A DNA stretch of 64,000 nt from NCBI GenBank assembly GCA_020638065.1, contig JACKJG010000014.1, positions 1 to 64,000 of the forward strand, in the 5' to 3' direction. The translations under genes were made by a program, and so were the position numbers. The notes beneath the pieces were generated by a model, which was given only the letters and a program-made list of their open reading frames with translations, was not told the DNA's origin and did no database searches. This DNA is from Hyphomicrobiaceae bacterium. Lineage in GTDB: Bacteria; Pseudomonadota; Alphaproteobacteria; Rhizobiales; Devosiaceae. Positions 50,950 through 59,734 of the stretch are shown one piece after another (positions within the stretch are counted from its first letter, which is position 1; each line of letters starts with the position of its first letter).

Positions 50950-51366
50950 ATGATCCATTTCGACGGGATAAACTGGATTGCGGTCATACTTGCCGTGGTG
51001 GCCAGCATGGCGCTTGGCGCGGCCTGGTACATGGTGCTGGCCAAACAGTGGATTGCCGCGACCGGCAAGACGCAGGAACAATTGATGGGCAGCGGCGGCA
51101 GCGCGACGCCATTCATCATCGCGGCCATCTGCCAGTTGGTGATGGCCTATTTCATCGCGCTTCTGACGCCGATGATGATGGACGGGGTGACAAGCGTCTA
51201 TACCGCCATCCTGGTGGGCGTTCACCTGTGGTTCGGGTTCATCCTGACCTCGATGATCATCAATCATCGCTATCAGAACATGAGCTGGAACCTGACCCTT
51301 ATCGATGGCGGCTACCTTCTTGGCGTCGTGGCCGTGCAGGGTCTGGTGATCGGCCTGTTCGGCTGA
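50950..51366 (+). CDS. DUF1761 family membrane protein
   Basis: 138-residue membrane protein with four hydrophobic segments. The opening IHFDGINWIAVILAVVASMALGAAWYMVLAKQWI and the end MIINHRYQNMSWNLTLIDGGYLLGVVAVQGLVIG match the DUF1761 family, which has no known function. It lies 54 bases after the EVE gene; co-transcription is possible. Confidence 0.9.
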   Translation: MIHFDGINWIAVILAVVASMALGAAWYMVLAKQWIAATGKTQEQLMGSGGSATPFIIAAICQLVMAYFIALLTPMMMDGVTSVYTAILVGVHLWFGFILTSMIINHRYQNMSWNLTLIDGGYLLGVVAVQGLVIGLFG

Positions 51367-51386
51367 GGGGCGGCGTACACCGCACG

Positions 51387-51596
51387 CTAGAAATCCGAGG
51401 TGATGCCCTTGACCTCCCAATCCCCGTAGCGGGAGGGGTCGAGGCCACCCCGGCCGTTCTTCTCGCCCTTGTTGATCTCGGTAATGGCATCGATTTCGGC
51501 TTTGCGGGCGCGGGCTTCGGCAAGCGCGTTTTCGGCGTCATTGCTGAGCCGCTTTGGTTCGGCATTGGGCCGGGCTTTGGGAATGGTGTCGTTCAT
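51387..51596 (-). CDS. DUF1674/SDHAF4-like protein
   Basis: 69-residue small protein ending in the family signature GRGGLDPSRYGDWEVKGITSDF. Homologues of this motif are succinate dehydrogenase assembly factors (SdhAF4) in mitochondria and are widespread in alphaproteobacteria. The rest is a charged helix (ENALAEARARKAEIDAITEI). It is divergent from the rRNA methyltransferase gene. The sdh genes themselves are not in the window. Confidence 0.9.
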   Translation of the reverse strand: MNDTIPKARPNAEPKRLSNDAENALAEARARKAEIDAITEINKGEKNGRGGLDPSRYGDWEVKGITSDF

Positions 51597-51662
51597 TGGT
51601 CAACTGTGATAGTGGCGCGGGCAACCTGACGCCAAGCGCGCCGATTTTCAAGGCCGACCTGA

Positions 51663-52973
51663 ATGACCAATAAACCCGGCGCCGGCACCAAAGGCAAAGT
51701 TGCGGGGCTGGACGTCCGCCTCATGGCCGTGCAGGTTCTGCAATCGGTGCTCAAGGGTGGTTCGTTCGAACCGCTGGGCGAAAAGCAGATTGCCGATAGC
51801 CGCGACAGGGCATTGGCAAATCGGCTGGTCACAACGGCGCTCGGGCGTCATGGCCATCTCGACAAGATCATTGCAGCGTCACTCGACAAGGGCCTGCCGC
51901 AGCGTTCTGGCCTGTTCGAGGCGGCCCTCCGGGTCGGGTTGAGCGAGTTGCTGTTTCTGGACGGCGCGGACCATTCGGCCATCTTTGTTGCTGTGGAGAT
52001 TATTCGCGGCGACCGGCGTGCGGGCCGGTTTGCCAAGCTCGCCAATGCCGTATTGCGTCAGGCGCAGCGGGATCGGGACAAGTGGCTCTCTCTTGCGGCA
52101 GCCGATGCGCTGCCCGGTGCGGTCAGGCAACGCTGGTCGCAATTATATGATGGCAAAACGATCAGCCATTTCGGCGAAGCGCTTCTGGCTGGGCCGGACC
52201 TCGATCTGACCGTCAGGTCGGACGCAGCGGGTTGGGCCGAACGCCTTGGCGGGGTTGTGCTTAACGACCAGAGCGTGCGGATTGAAAACCGCGACAAACG
52301 GGTCGCCGAGCTCGCGGGATATACAGAGGGCCAATGGTGGGTGCAGGATTTTGCGGCCGCCCTGCCGGCGCGGATGATCACCGCGCCCGGCGGAGCATCT
52401 GTGCTCGATCTTTGTACCGCGCCCGGCGGCAAGAGCGCGCAATTGGCGGCACGCGGCTATGACGTGATCGCGGTCGATGTGGACGACAAGCGGATGGGCC
52501 GCGTCGCTGAAAATCTGGCCCGTCTTGATCTCGAAGCGCAGCTGATTGTGGCCGACGCGCTGAGTTTTGATGACGGACGCCGGTTCGACGCCATTCTGCT
52601 TGATGCGCCGTGCAGCGCCACAGGTACCTTCCGGCGGCATCCCGAAGTCTTGCTCAACCGGACGGCCAAGGACATTGCCGAGATGGCGGCTCTGCAAGCC
52701 GGACTGATCGACCATGCGCTCGGGCTTCTGAACCCCGGTGGGGAGCTGGTCTATTGCACCTGTTCGCTCGAGCCCGAAGAGGGCGAGTCGCAGGTTGCGG
52801 CCGCGCTGTCGCGGCATCAAGACCTCGCGGTGGCGCCAATTTCCGAAGACGGCCCGTGGTCCGGCATCGGGGCGGTGACCGGAGCGGGCTGGTTGCGTAC
52901 CCATCCCGGCCTTTGTGTGGGAAACCGCCGGGGTATGGATGGATTCTTTGCCGTTCGCTTCAAATTCGCCTAA
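51663..52973 (+). CDS. RsmB-like RNA (cytosine-5)-methyltransferase
   Basis: 436-residue SAM-dependent methyltransferase of the Fmu/NOL1/Sun family. A NusB-like domain lies at about residues 15-150, then the catalytic domain with VLDLCTAPGGKSAQLA, the PCSATGTFRRHPEV motif and the nucleophile cysteine in YCTCSLEPEEGESQV. It probably methylates 16S rRNA. It is followed by a heparinase-like gene and purH, an order common in Hyphomicrobiales. Confidence 0.94.
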   Translation: MTNKPGAGTKGKVAGLDVRLMAVQVLQSVLKGGSFEPLGEKQIADSRDRALANRLVTTALGRHGHLDKIIAASLDKGLPQRSGLFEAALRVGLSELLFLDGADHSAIFVAVEIIRGDRRAGRFAKLANAVLRQAQRDRDKWLSLAAADALPGAVRQRWSQLYDGKTISHFGEALLAGPDLDLTVRSDAAGWAERLGGVVLNDQSVRIENRDKRVAELAGYTEGQWWVQDFAAALPARMITAPGGASVLDLCTAPGGKSAQLAARGYDVIAVDVDDKRMGRVAENLARLDLEAQLIVADALSFDDGRRFDAILLDAPCSATGTFRRHPEVLLNRTAKDIAEMAALQAGLIDHALGLLNPGGELVYCTCSLEPEEGESQVAAALSRHQDLAVAPISEDGPWSGIGAVTGAGWLRTHPGLCVGNRRGMDGFFAVRFKFA

Positions 52974-53039
52974 AGTTTGGGTTGATCATAGCGGGCAATT
53001 CCGAATCGGGGTGGGCGCCGGTTCTTCCGTCTATTTGAA

Positions 53040-54695
53040 GTGAAGTTAGTGAGTGGGGCGCAATTGGTGAAACTGTCTCGCCTGAAAGGATTTCGCGCGA
53101 GCCGCGTTTTGGGCGACATGTTTGTCACGTCGCCCCTTGTGCGCTGGACCTGGTCGAGCCTGGGGCAGGAAAAGTATGAGCCCAAGCTGGTCGAGTTTCG
53201 CCCCTCCGACAGCGAGACGGTCCGTGAAATGCTCGAAGGCCGCTATCTTCTGGCCGGCCGCCTGATCGATACGGAGGGCGCTTCACCCTTTGCCGTTCAC
53301 GTCGACCATCCCGGTTGGAACGAAGAGCTCAATTCCTTCTCCTGGCTGAGACATTTTCAGGATACCAACGATCCGGCGGGGCGCGGGCTGGCCCGCACTC
53401 TGGTGCTGGACTGGATTTCGCGCAATGCCACCTTTCGCGATTCGGACTGGAAGCTGACCATTCTCGCGCAGCGGGTGATGAACTGGTTCCGGCATTTTTC
53501 GCTGATCTGCGAGGGGGCGACCGACGATCAGATTGGCTTGATCTACCGGTCGATCGGGCTGCAAGTGCAGTCCGCCAAGCTTCGAAGCCGGCTGGCATTC
53601 GATCCGATTGACGAGTTGATGGGGCATGTCATTCTCGTCGGCGCTGCGCTGTCCGACGGAAGCAACGAACCCAGCGTTCTGGCCAGCGCGGAAAGCCTTT
53701 GCGACAAGCTTGAAGACCAGCTCGGCAAGGACGGGTTTCACCGGTCGCGCAACCCGGAAGTGCAGCTCGATCTTCTGGTCGAGCTGGTGACCCTCAGGCT
53801 GGCCCTGACGCAGCGCTCGGGCAAATCGGTGCGGCGGCTGGTGGAACTGGTCGAAAAGATGCACCGGGCACTCGATGCGGTGACCCTCAGCACGGGCGAG
53901 CCGGGCTATTTCAACGGCTGCGGACAATTGCCGACCGAAATCATCATCGCGGTGCAGGGGCAGGGATCGTCACGCCAGCGGGGAAATGCGCTGACGGCAG
54001 GCTATGGACTCATTCTCGAGGGTAATGCCTCCCTGCTTCTGGATTCGGGGCGCATCCCGCCGACGGCCTATGCCGCGAACGCCCATTCCAGCGCGCTCGC
54101 CTTCGAGTTCAGCTATGGCAACCAGCTGATCGCCGGCAATTGCGGGCCGGCTCCGGCAGATCTTTACGAGCATGCCGACGCTTTCCGGCAGGCGGTGGCG
54201 CATTCTGGCCCGAGCATCAATGGCGAAGGGGCCAGCCGGGTGGAGCCGGGCGGCGGGCTGCATTCGTTCGGGGACAAGCCCTTCATCGAGGTTTCGAAAT
54301 CCGAAGCGACGATTACGGCCAGCACGACAGGGTTTCAGTCCCGGTTCGGGGTGAAGCTCGAACGGCGGGTCAATCTGATCTCCGACGGGCAATCGCTGGT
54401 CGGACAGGACAGGCTGGTCGGCAAGGCCAAGCGCGGCGACAATATCATTTCGCTCAGTTTTCACCTCGGGCCCGGCATTGAGGCAGAAAAGGTGCCGGAT
54501 ACTGACATGATCATCATCCGGCTTCCGAACATGGATAGCTGGACTTTCCTTTGGGAAGGGGCGGACGCGCATATCGAGGATAGCGTCCGGCACTCGCGCA
54601 ACATCGGATTTCACCGGACCCGGCAGATCGTTCTGGCGGCACCGGTTGAGACGGATGCGGAAATTGCTTGGATTTTCACGCGGCAGGCGCGCTAG
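53040..54695 (+). CDS. Heparinase II/III family protein
   Basis: 551 residues with an alpha-toroid part (about 60-300, including WNEELNSFSWLRHFQDTND and RVMNWFRHFSLI) and a C-terminal beta-sandwich part beginning near PPTAYAANAHSSALAFEFSYGNQLIAGNCG. The fold is that of polysaccharide lyases, but no signal peptide is seen, so the job of these conserved proteins next to purH is not understood. The start is a GTG at 53040. Its TAG stop sits at the end of repeat copy B. Confidence 0.87.
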   Translation: MKLVSGAQLVKLSRLKGFRASRVLGDMFVTSPLVRWTWSSLGQEKYEPKLVEFRPSDSETVREMLEGRYLLAGRLIDTEGASPFAVHVDHPGWNEELNSFSWLRHFQDTNDPAGRGLARTLVLDWISRNATFRDSDWKLTILAQRVMNWFRHFSLICEGATDDQIGLIYRSIGLQVQSAKLRSRLAFDPIDELMGHVILVGAALSDGSNEPSVLASAESLCDKLEDQLGKDGFHRSRNPEVQLDLLVELVTLRLALTQRSGKSVRRLVELVEKMHRALDAVTLSTGEPGYFNGCGQLPTEIIIAVQGQGSSRQRGNALTAGYGLILEGNASLLLDSGRIPPTAYAANAHSSALAFEFSYGNQLIAGNCGPAPADLYEHADAFRQAVAHSGPSINGEGASRVEPGGGLHSFGDKPFIEVSKSEATITASTTGFQSRFGVKLERRVNLISDGQSLVGQDRLVGKAKRGDNIISLSFHLGPGIEAEKVPDTDMIIIRLPNMDSWTFLWEGADAHIEDSVRHSRNIGFHRTRQIVLAAPVETDAEIAWIFTRQAR

Positions 54696-54800
54696 GGCCG
54701 TTCAGGTTTTGATTGAGTCAAAATCTCTGCACTCAGTTTTTTTGCTTGTCGCGTTTCCGAACCGGAAAACCTCCACACACTTTTCCTGGAAACGCTCCAG
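54696..54800. repeat. Dispersed palindromic intergenic element, copy B
   Basis: Second copy of the element seen at 33146. It has GCCGTTCAGGTTTTGATT near its left end with the small inverted repeat TTTTGATTGAGTCAAAA, the core CGCGTTTCCGAACCGGAAAA, and CTTTTCCTGGAAACGC near its right end. The left end joins CTAG, which is the stop of the heparinase-like gene. The purH ribosome binding site (GGAG, 54851-54854) lies 50 bases beyond it. Confidence 0.9.
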
Positions 54801-54861
54801 AGACCCTTGCATTGGACGCGTGGCGTGGTAGCACGCGCGAAATACCAATTGGAGCGGATTG

Positions 54862-56457
54862 ATGAGTCCTTCATCCTCGATCACGGGGGTGCGCCGCGCC
54901 CTGATTTCGGTTTCCGACAAGAATGGCGTCGCCGACTTCGCCCGGCAGCTTTCGCGGCACGGGGTCGAGATCGTTTCGACCGGCGGCACCAAGGGCGAAA
55001 TCGCCAAGACCGGCGTTCCGGTGGTCGATATCTCCGAGTTGACCGGATTTCCCGAAATGATGGATGGGCGGGTCAAAACGCTGCATCCCAAGGTGCATGG
55101 CGGCTTGTTGGCGGTCCGCGACGACGAAACGCACCGCTCGGCGATGCGTATCCACCAGATTCCGGAAATCGACATGGTGGTGGTCAATCTCTACCCGTTC
55201 GAAAAAACGGTGGCGGGCGATGCCGATTATGCGACCGCGATCGAGAACATCGATATTGGCGGCCCCTCGATGATCCGTTCGGCGGCCAAGAACCATGCTT
55301 ATGTCACGGTGATTGTGGACCCGGACGATTATGCGCCGGTCCTGGCCGAGATCGACGAAAAGGGCGAAGTAAGCGCGGAAACCCGCAAACGCCTGGCAGC
55401 GAAGGCCTTTGCCCGGACCGCGGCCTACGACGCTGCAATTTCGAACTGGTTCGCAAAAGCGCTCGATTATCCGGATCTGCCGTGGCGGAGTTTTTCGGGC
55501 AAGCTCAGCGAAGTTCTGCGCTATGGCGAAAACCCGCATCAATGGGCCGCCTTTTATCGGACCGGCGACAAGCGCAGGGGCGTACAGAGCGCCGAGCAGG
55601 TGCAGGGCAAGTCGCTCAGCTACAACAACCTCAACGATACCGATGCGGCGTTCGAACTGGTCAGCGAATTCGATCCCGAGGCCGGACCGGCGGTTGCCAT
55701 CATCAAGCACGCCAACCCCTGCGGCGTGGGTACGGGCAAAAGCCTGCTCGAAGCCTATCAGAAGGCGCTCAAATGCGACCCGGTCAGCGCTTATGGCGGC
55801 ATCGTCGCGCTCAATGGCGAAATCACCCAAAGCGTGGCCGAGGAAATCGTCAAGGTCTTTACCGAGGTAATCATCGCACCCTCGGCCACCGACAAGGCGC
55901 TGGCGGTCTTCGAGACCAAGAAGAACCTGCGCGTGCTTCTCACCGGCGGGCTGGCCGACCGGACATCTGGTGATCTGATGGTCAAATCGGTCGGGGGCGG
56001 GTTGTTGGTTCAGACCCGCGACAATCGCAATGTCGATGATTGCGAATTGAACGTCGTCACCAAACGGGCGCCGAGCGCGCAGGAAATGGACGATCTGCGC
56101 CTGGCGGCCAAGGTCGCCAAACACGTCAAGTCCAACACGATCGTTTACGTCAAGGACGGCGCGACGGTGGGCATTGGCGCAGGGCAGATGAGCCGGGTGG
56201 ATTCGGCGGTCATCGCGCACCGCAAGTCGCTCGATGCCGCCAGGGCTGCGGGGGAGAAGGAAGCTCTGACCAAGGGTAGCGTCGTGGCATCGGATGCGTT
56301 CTTCCCGTTTGCCGATGGTTTGCTGGCGGCGGTCGAGGCCGGGGCGACGGCGGTTATTCAACCGGGTGGTTCGATCCGCGACGATCAGGTGATCGAGGCG
56401 GCGGACAAGGCCGGCATCGCCATGGTGATGACCGGCATGCGGCACTTCCGTCACTAG
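54862..56457 (+). CDS. purH: Bifunctional AICAR formyltransferase/IMP cyclohydrolase
   Basis: 531-residue enzyme for the last two steps of IMP synthesis. The N-terminal cyclohydrolase half contains RRALISVSDKNGVADFAR, VSTGGTKGEIAKTGV and GRVKTLHPKVHGGLL; the formyltransferase half contains LRYGENPHQWAAFY, IKHANPCGVGTG and SDAFFPFADGL. The ATG at 54862 has GGAG seven bases upstream. The C-terminal GMRHFRH end is typical and complete. Confidence 0.98.
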   Translation: MSPSSSITGVRRALISVSDKNGVADFARQLSRHGVEIVSTGGTKGEIAKTGVPVVDISELTGFPEMMDGRVKTLHPKVHGGLLAVRDDETHRSAMRIHQIPEIDMVVVNLYPFEKTVAGDADYATAIENIDIGGPSMIRSAAKNHAYVTVIVDPDDYAPVLAEIDEKGEVSAETRKRLAAKAFARTAAYDAAISNWFAKALDYPDLPWRSFSGKLSEVLRYGENPHQWAAFYRTGDKRRGVQSAEQVQGKSLSYNNLNDTDAAFELVSEFDPEAGPAVAIIKHANPCGVGTGKSLLEAYQKALKCDPVSAYGGIVALNGEITQSVAEEIVKVFTEVIIAPSATDKALAVFETKKNLRVLLTGGLADRTSGDLMVKSVGGGLLVQTRDNRNVDDCELNVVTKRAPSAQEMDDLRLAAKVAKHVKSNTIVYVKDGATVGIGAGQMSRVDSAVIAHRKSLDAARAAGEKEALTKGSVVASDAFFPFADGLLAAVEAGATAVIQPGGSIRDDQVIEAADKAGIAMVMTGMRHFRH

Positions 56458-56460
56458 CGG

Positions 56461-57342
56461 GTGGCAAGCTCACTTTCAGTCCTGAGCTGGAATATCGGCT
56501 ATGCCGGGCTGGGGGCGGAATCCGACTTCTTCAAGGATGGGGGCAAGGGTGTGTTGCCGCCGTCGCGGCGGGTCGTGCTCAAGAACCTTGATGGAATCAA
56601 GGCACTGATCTCGGCGCAGGATGTGGATGTCTTCCTGTTGCAGGAGGTCTCGGACAATTCCCCGCTCTCCTGGTGGGTGCCGGTCAGGTCCGAGATCGAA
56701 AGTACTTTGGACGGGCGGCGGGTGCGGTTCGATCCGGATACGTTTTCCAGATTTCTGCCCGGACCGTTGCGTATCCGGCATGGTCTGCTGACGGCGGTGG
56801 GCGCTGCTGCCGAGATTGATTTCGCGCCTTTGCCGCCGAAGGAAGGCTGGAGCATCGGGCCGGTGCGGCGGGCCTTCGGTTATCAAACGGCCAGGTTTTT
56901 CGATGATCCGCGCTGGGTGCTGATCAATTTGCATCTCTCTGCCTTCGATGACGGGGATATCCGCGACCGGCAATTGGCGCGGGTGCTGGAGGTGGCGCAA
57001 CGCCATTATCAGGCGGGCGCGCATGTCGTGGTCGGGGGTGACTGGAACCTCATTCTGACGCAACCCGGCTGGCCGCACACGACCGATCTCGAGCACCTGT
57101 TCTGGATCAGGCATTTCCCGATTGAAAGGCTGGCTGAAGGCTGGCGGATTGCCGCGGACGAGAAGATCCCCACGGTCCGAACCAATCAGAAACCCTATGT
57201 CAGAGGCGAGAACTTCACCTCGACGATCGATGGATTTCTGGTTTCGCCCAACGTGGGGATCGAAGCGGTTCAGACCATCGATACGGGGTTCGAACACACC
57301 GACCACATGCCGGTGATCGGTCGTTTTGTCGCCGTCGCGTGA
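56461..57342 (+). CDS. Endonuclease/exonuclease/phosphatase family protein
   Basis: 293-residue protein of the DNase I-like fold. The catalytic signatures are present: LSWNIGYAG (Asn), VFLLQEV (Glu), LINLHLSAFDDG, VVVGGDWNLIL (Asp, Asn), and the terminal HTDHMPVIGRF (Asp-His). There is no signal peptide. It starts with GTG three bases after the purH stop. Substrate could be DNA, a phospholipid head group or a phosphoinositide-like compound; it cannot be told. Confidence 0.88.
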   Translation: MASSLSVLSWNIGYAGLGAESDFFKDGGKGVLPPSRRVVLKNLDGIKALISAQDVDVFLLQEVSDNSPLSWWVPVRSEIESTLDGRRVRFDPDTFSRFLPGPLRIRHGLLTAVGAAAEIDFAPLPPKEGWSIGPVRRAFGYQTARFFDDPRWVLINLHLSAFDDGDIRDRQLARVLEVAQRHYQAGAHVVVGGDWNLILTQPGWPHTTDLEHLFWIRHFPIERLAEGWRIAADEKIPTVRTNQKPYVRGENFTSTIDGFLVSPNVGIEAVQTIDTGFEHTDHMPVIGRFVAVA

Positions 57343-57393
57343 GGTGCGTTAAGCCTTCGTCCGGAATGTCCTGATTTTGCCGGGATTGGCATG

Positions 57394-57409
57394 TTAAGCT
57401 TTGCTTAAC
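57394..57409 (+). promoter_or_regulatory. CtrA-type binding box
   Basis: TTAA-GCTTTGC-TTAAC is an exact match to the CtrA consensus TTAA-N7-TTAAC. It lies 25 bases before the membrane-protein start at 57434. With one base on the left it also forms a perfect palindrome (GTTAAGC-TTT-GCTTAAC, 57393-57409). CtrA is the cell-cycle response regulator of alphaproteobacteria. Confidence 0.72.
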
Positions 57410-57433
57410 CTTGAGCCAATCGGGAGAGGCGGA

Positions 57434-58804
57434 ATGGCCAGCAGATCGAACGTTGCGCAGTTGCGCCACGCGGTGGGTAATGTCGAAACCATGACGCGCT
57501 TCGCGCTGGCGGTCCTGGCGCTGGCATCGGGCGTCTACACCTATCTAGGGGTGCGCTCGCTGCTCGACGGGTCGGCGACCTTCGTGTTTTTCGCCGCGAT
57601 CATCTATTCGGCGGCGGTGTCGGTGGCGATCTACGCCTTCTGGTCGTTCATGATGCGCTTCGTGCCGCTGGTGCGCTCGTTCACGCGGCGGGTAGCCCTG
57701 TTTCTGGTCATGGCCATCGGCTCGCTGATGATTGTTGCCATGTCGTCCTGGCTCAATGCCGCTGCTCTAGCTGGTTCGGCGGCACAGGAACAGCATCTGG
57801 CGGTGACGCTGGAAGGCTATGCCGAAGATCTCGACCGGGCACACGCGTCGGCCCTTGCGGCGCAATCGCTGTTGCCGGATCTCGACCGGGCGGAGATGCG
57901 TTTCTCGCGGCTGGCCGACAATGAGCGCCAGTCCGGCGCTTTGACTGGTTCGTCGGGCTCCGGTTCTGTGGTGCAGCTCTTGACGCAGATGTCGGCGCAA
58001 ATGGCCGAACTCAAGGTCTCGATCAACCAGTCACGCGACGTGGTGGCCGAGCTGTTTGCGCAAGGGTCCGAACATATCGCGACGATGCGCGAGCTCGTCT
58101 CGGCCACCGGCGAGGTTCAACCGCGGGTCGACAAGTTTTCCGCCGAAGCGGTGCAGCTCAGCGCGGTGATCGCCGCCATTCAGGAGACATCGGTTGCCCC
58201 ATCTGTGAAGCGGGCGGCGGCGGACCTGTCGCTTGGGTTCATCGCGCCGGTGGCTGACGGGGGCACGCAAGACCTCGTCAGCCGGCAGGATCAGGTGATG
58301 GAGACCGTGCGTGCCTCGGTCGCCTCGCAGTCCGAAGCGCTGAGTTTGGCGGCCGATGAAATCCTCGCGGAACCGCAAATTGCGCCGCGCCGGTTCGTGC
58401 CGTTGTCGAGTGCGGATGCGGTATTGCGCTATTATGCCGATTTCCTGCCCTCCTGGGCCGGGGCGATTTCGATCGATCTTTTGCCGGTGGTGCTGGTTTT
58501 GGTGCTGATGGTGGTGCAGGACGCGATCCGCAAGGAATCCGACCTTCTGGCCGATGCCGATGCGATGACCGCTGGCGACATGATGCGAGCCGTGGCGCTT
58601 TACGAGGAAATGAAGGTGCACGAAGCGGAGCGCAAAGCCCTCATTCCACCCGATATCGGACTCGATGATGAGGACCATGAGTTGATGCCGGAGGCGTCAC
58701 CTTCCGACGAGGCGGAGGAGGCCGGAAAGTTGGAAGGGCCGGACAACATAACGCCGCTCAAATCGGGACGGCGGGGCCGGTCGACCGATGATGGAGCGGC
58801 ATGA
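57434..58804 (+). CDS. Membrane protein with long periplasmic or cytoplasmic coiled coil
   Basis: 456 residues: three hydrophobic segments at about 20-40, 48-75 and 88-112, then a long helical region rich in Ala, Gln and Glu (115-360) and a fourth membrane segment (about 362-385, ISIDLLPVVLVLVLMVV). An acidic tail ends in basic residues. I do not recognise a named family. The ATG at 57434 has GGAGAGG upstream, preceded by a CtrA-type box. Its stop overlaps the start of the ClpP-like protein (ATGA), so the two proteins are probably partners at the membrane. Confidence 0.85.
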   Translation: MASRSNVAQLRHAVGNVETMTRFALAVLALASGVYTYLGVRSLLDGSATFVFFAAIIYSAAVSVAIYAFWSFMMRFVPLVRSFTRRVALFLVMAIGSLMIVAMSSWLNAAALAGSAAQEQHLAVTLEGYAEDLDRAHASALAAQSLLPDLDRAEMRFSRLADNERQSGALTGSSGSGSVVQLLTQMSAQMAELKVSINQSRDVVAELFAQGSEHIATMRELVSATGEVQPRVDKFSAEAVQLSAVIAAIQETSVAPSVKRAAADLSLGFIAPVADGGTQDLVSRQDQVMETVRASVASQSEALSLAADEILAEPQIAPRRFVPLSSADAVLRYYADFLPSWAGAISIDLLPVVLVLVLMVVQDAIRKESDLLADADAMTAGDMMRAVALYEEMKVHEAERKALIPPDIGLDDEDHELMPEASPSDEAEEAGKLEGPDNITPLKSGRRGRSTDDGAA

Positions 58805-59631
58805 GGCCGGGGCCCATGTCACTTGAAACCGAACGACCAATGACCCTTGGCCGAAGGCTCGACCTTTGGGCGCGGCGCGTAGACGACGGCGCGGTGTTGC
58901 GCGTCGCCTTCTATCTCATGCTGGCGGCGACCATCGGCGTGATCGGGGTCGATTATTATCAACGCCAGCAGGCGGAGCGCTTTCTGCCGCAGAGCCCGGC
59001 CTCCCGGCCCATTTTGCCGGCTGTACCGCGGTTCGATCCGGCGGTTCCCAACGAGCAAATGCAGCCGCAATCGGAGGTGACAACCGATCCTGAATTACTC
59101 GCTGCACCCATGACGTTCGACTTGTTGCCGGACGGAGTGCTGTTCTTGCGCGGCACCATCCAGCCCGATAGTGGCGAAAAGCTCCTGGCCGAACTTGGCC
59201 AGCGTGCCGAGTATATCAAGACGATCGAACTGGATTCCCCGGGCGGGGTGGTCGATGCAGCGCTGATGATGGGTCAGCTAATCCGCGATGGTGATTTCTC
59301 CACGTCGGTTGGCGCGGGTCATTTCTGCGCTTCGTCCTGTCCGCTGGTTCTGGCGGGCGGTGTGACCCGAAGCCTCGATGAAAAGGCGGTGATTGGGGTC
59401 CATCAGATCTACGCCTTTGCCGAAGAGGACGTGCGCAGCCCGGCGGAGGCGATGTCCGATGCGCAGTCTACGACAGCGGCGATCGGGCGTTATCTCGATG
59501 AAATGGGGATCGACCCCAAACTCTGGTTTCATGCGCTCGAAACCCCGCCTTCGGAGCTCTATTATCTCACGGCAGACGAGATGAAAGAGTTCGGGTTGAT
59601 CTACGCGGGTGAGGGCGGTTCAGCGACCTAG
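58801..59631 (+). CDS. Membrane-anchored ClpP/SppA-like protein
   Basis: 276 residues with a membrane segment at about 35-55 and a ClpP-crotonase-fold domain from about 95. The fold is visible as IELDSPGGVVDAALMMGQ, GHFCASSCPLVLAGG with a candidate nucleophile Ser, and IGVHQIYAF with a His. This is the COG3904-like group of predicted periplasmic serine peptidases. It overlaps the upstream membrane-protein gene and ends at repeat copy C. Substrate and activity are unknown; the catalytic lysine or triad is not certain. Confidence 0.85.
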   Translation: MRPGPMSLETERPMTLGRRLDLWARRVDDGAVLRVAFYLMLAATIGVIGVDYYQRQQAERFLPQSPASRPILPAVPRFDPAVPNEQMQPQSEVTTDPELLAAPMTFDLLPDGVLFLRGTIQPDSGEKLLAELGQRAEYIKTIELDSPGGVVDAALMMGQLIRDGDFSTSVGAGHFCASSCPLVLAGGVTRSLDEKAVIGVHQIYAFAEEDVRSPAEAMSDAQSTTAAIGRYLDEMGIDPKLWFHALETPPSELYYLTADEMKEFGLIYAGEGGSAT

Positions 59632-59734
59632 AGCCGTTCAGGTTTTGATTGAATCAAAACCTCGGATCTAAATACTTGTTTTATCGCGTTTTCGAACCGG
59701 AAAACCGTTTCACACTTTTCCTTGAAATGCTCTA
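59632..59734. repeat. Dispersed palindromic intergenic element, copy C
   Basis: Third copy of the element. It carries GCCGTTCAGGTTTTGATT at the left, the inverted repeat TTTTGATTGAATCAAAA, the core CGCGTTTTCGAACCGGAAAA, and CTTTTCCTTGAAATGC at the right, slightly more diverged than copies A and B. Its left edge abuts the TAG of the ClpP-like gene and its right edge supplies the TAG (59732-59734, minus strand) of the convergent gene. Confidence 0.9.
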
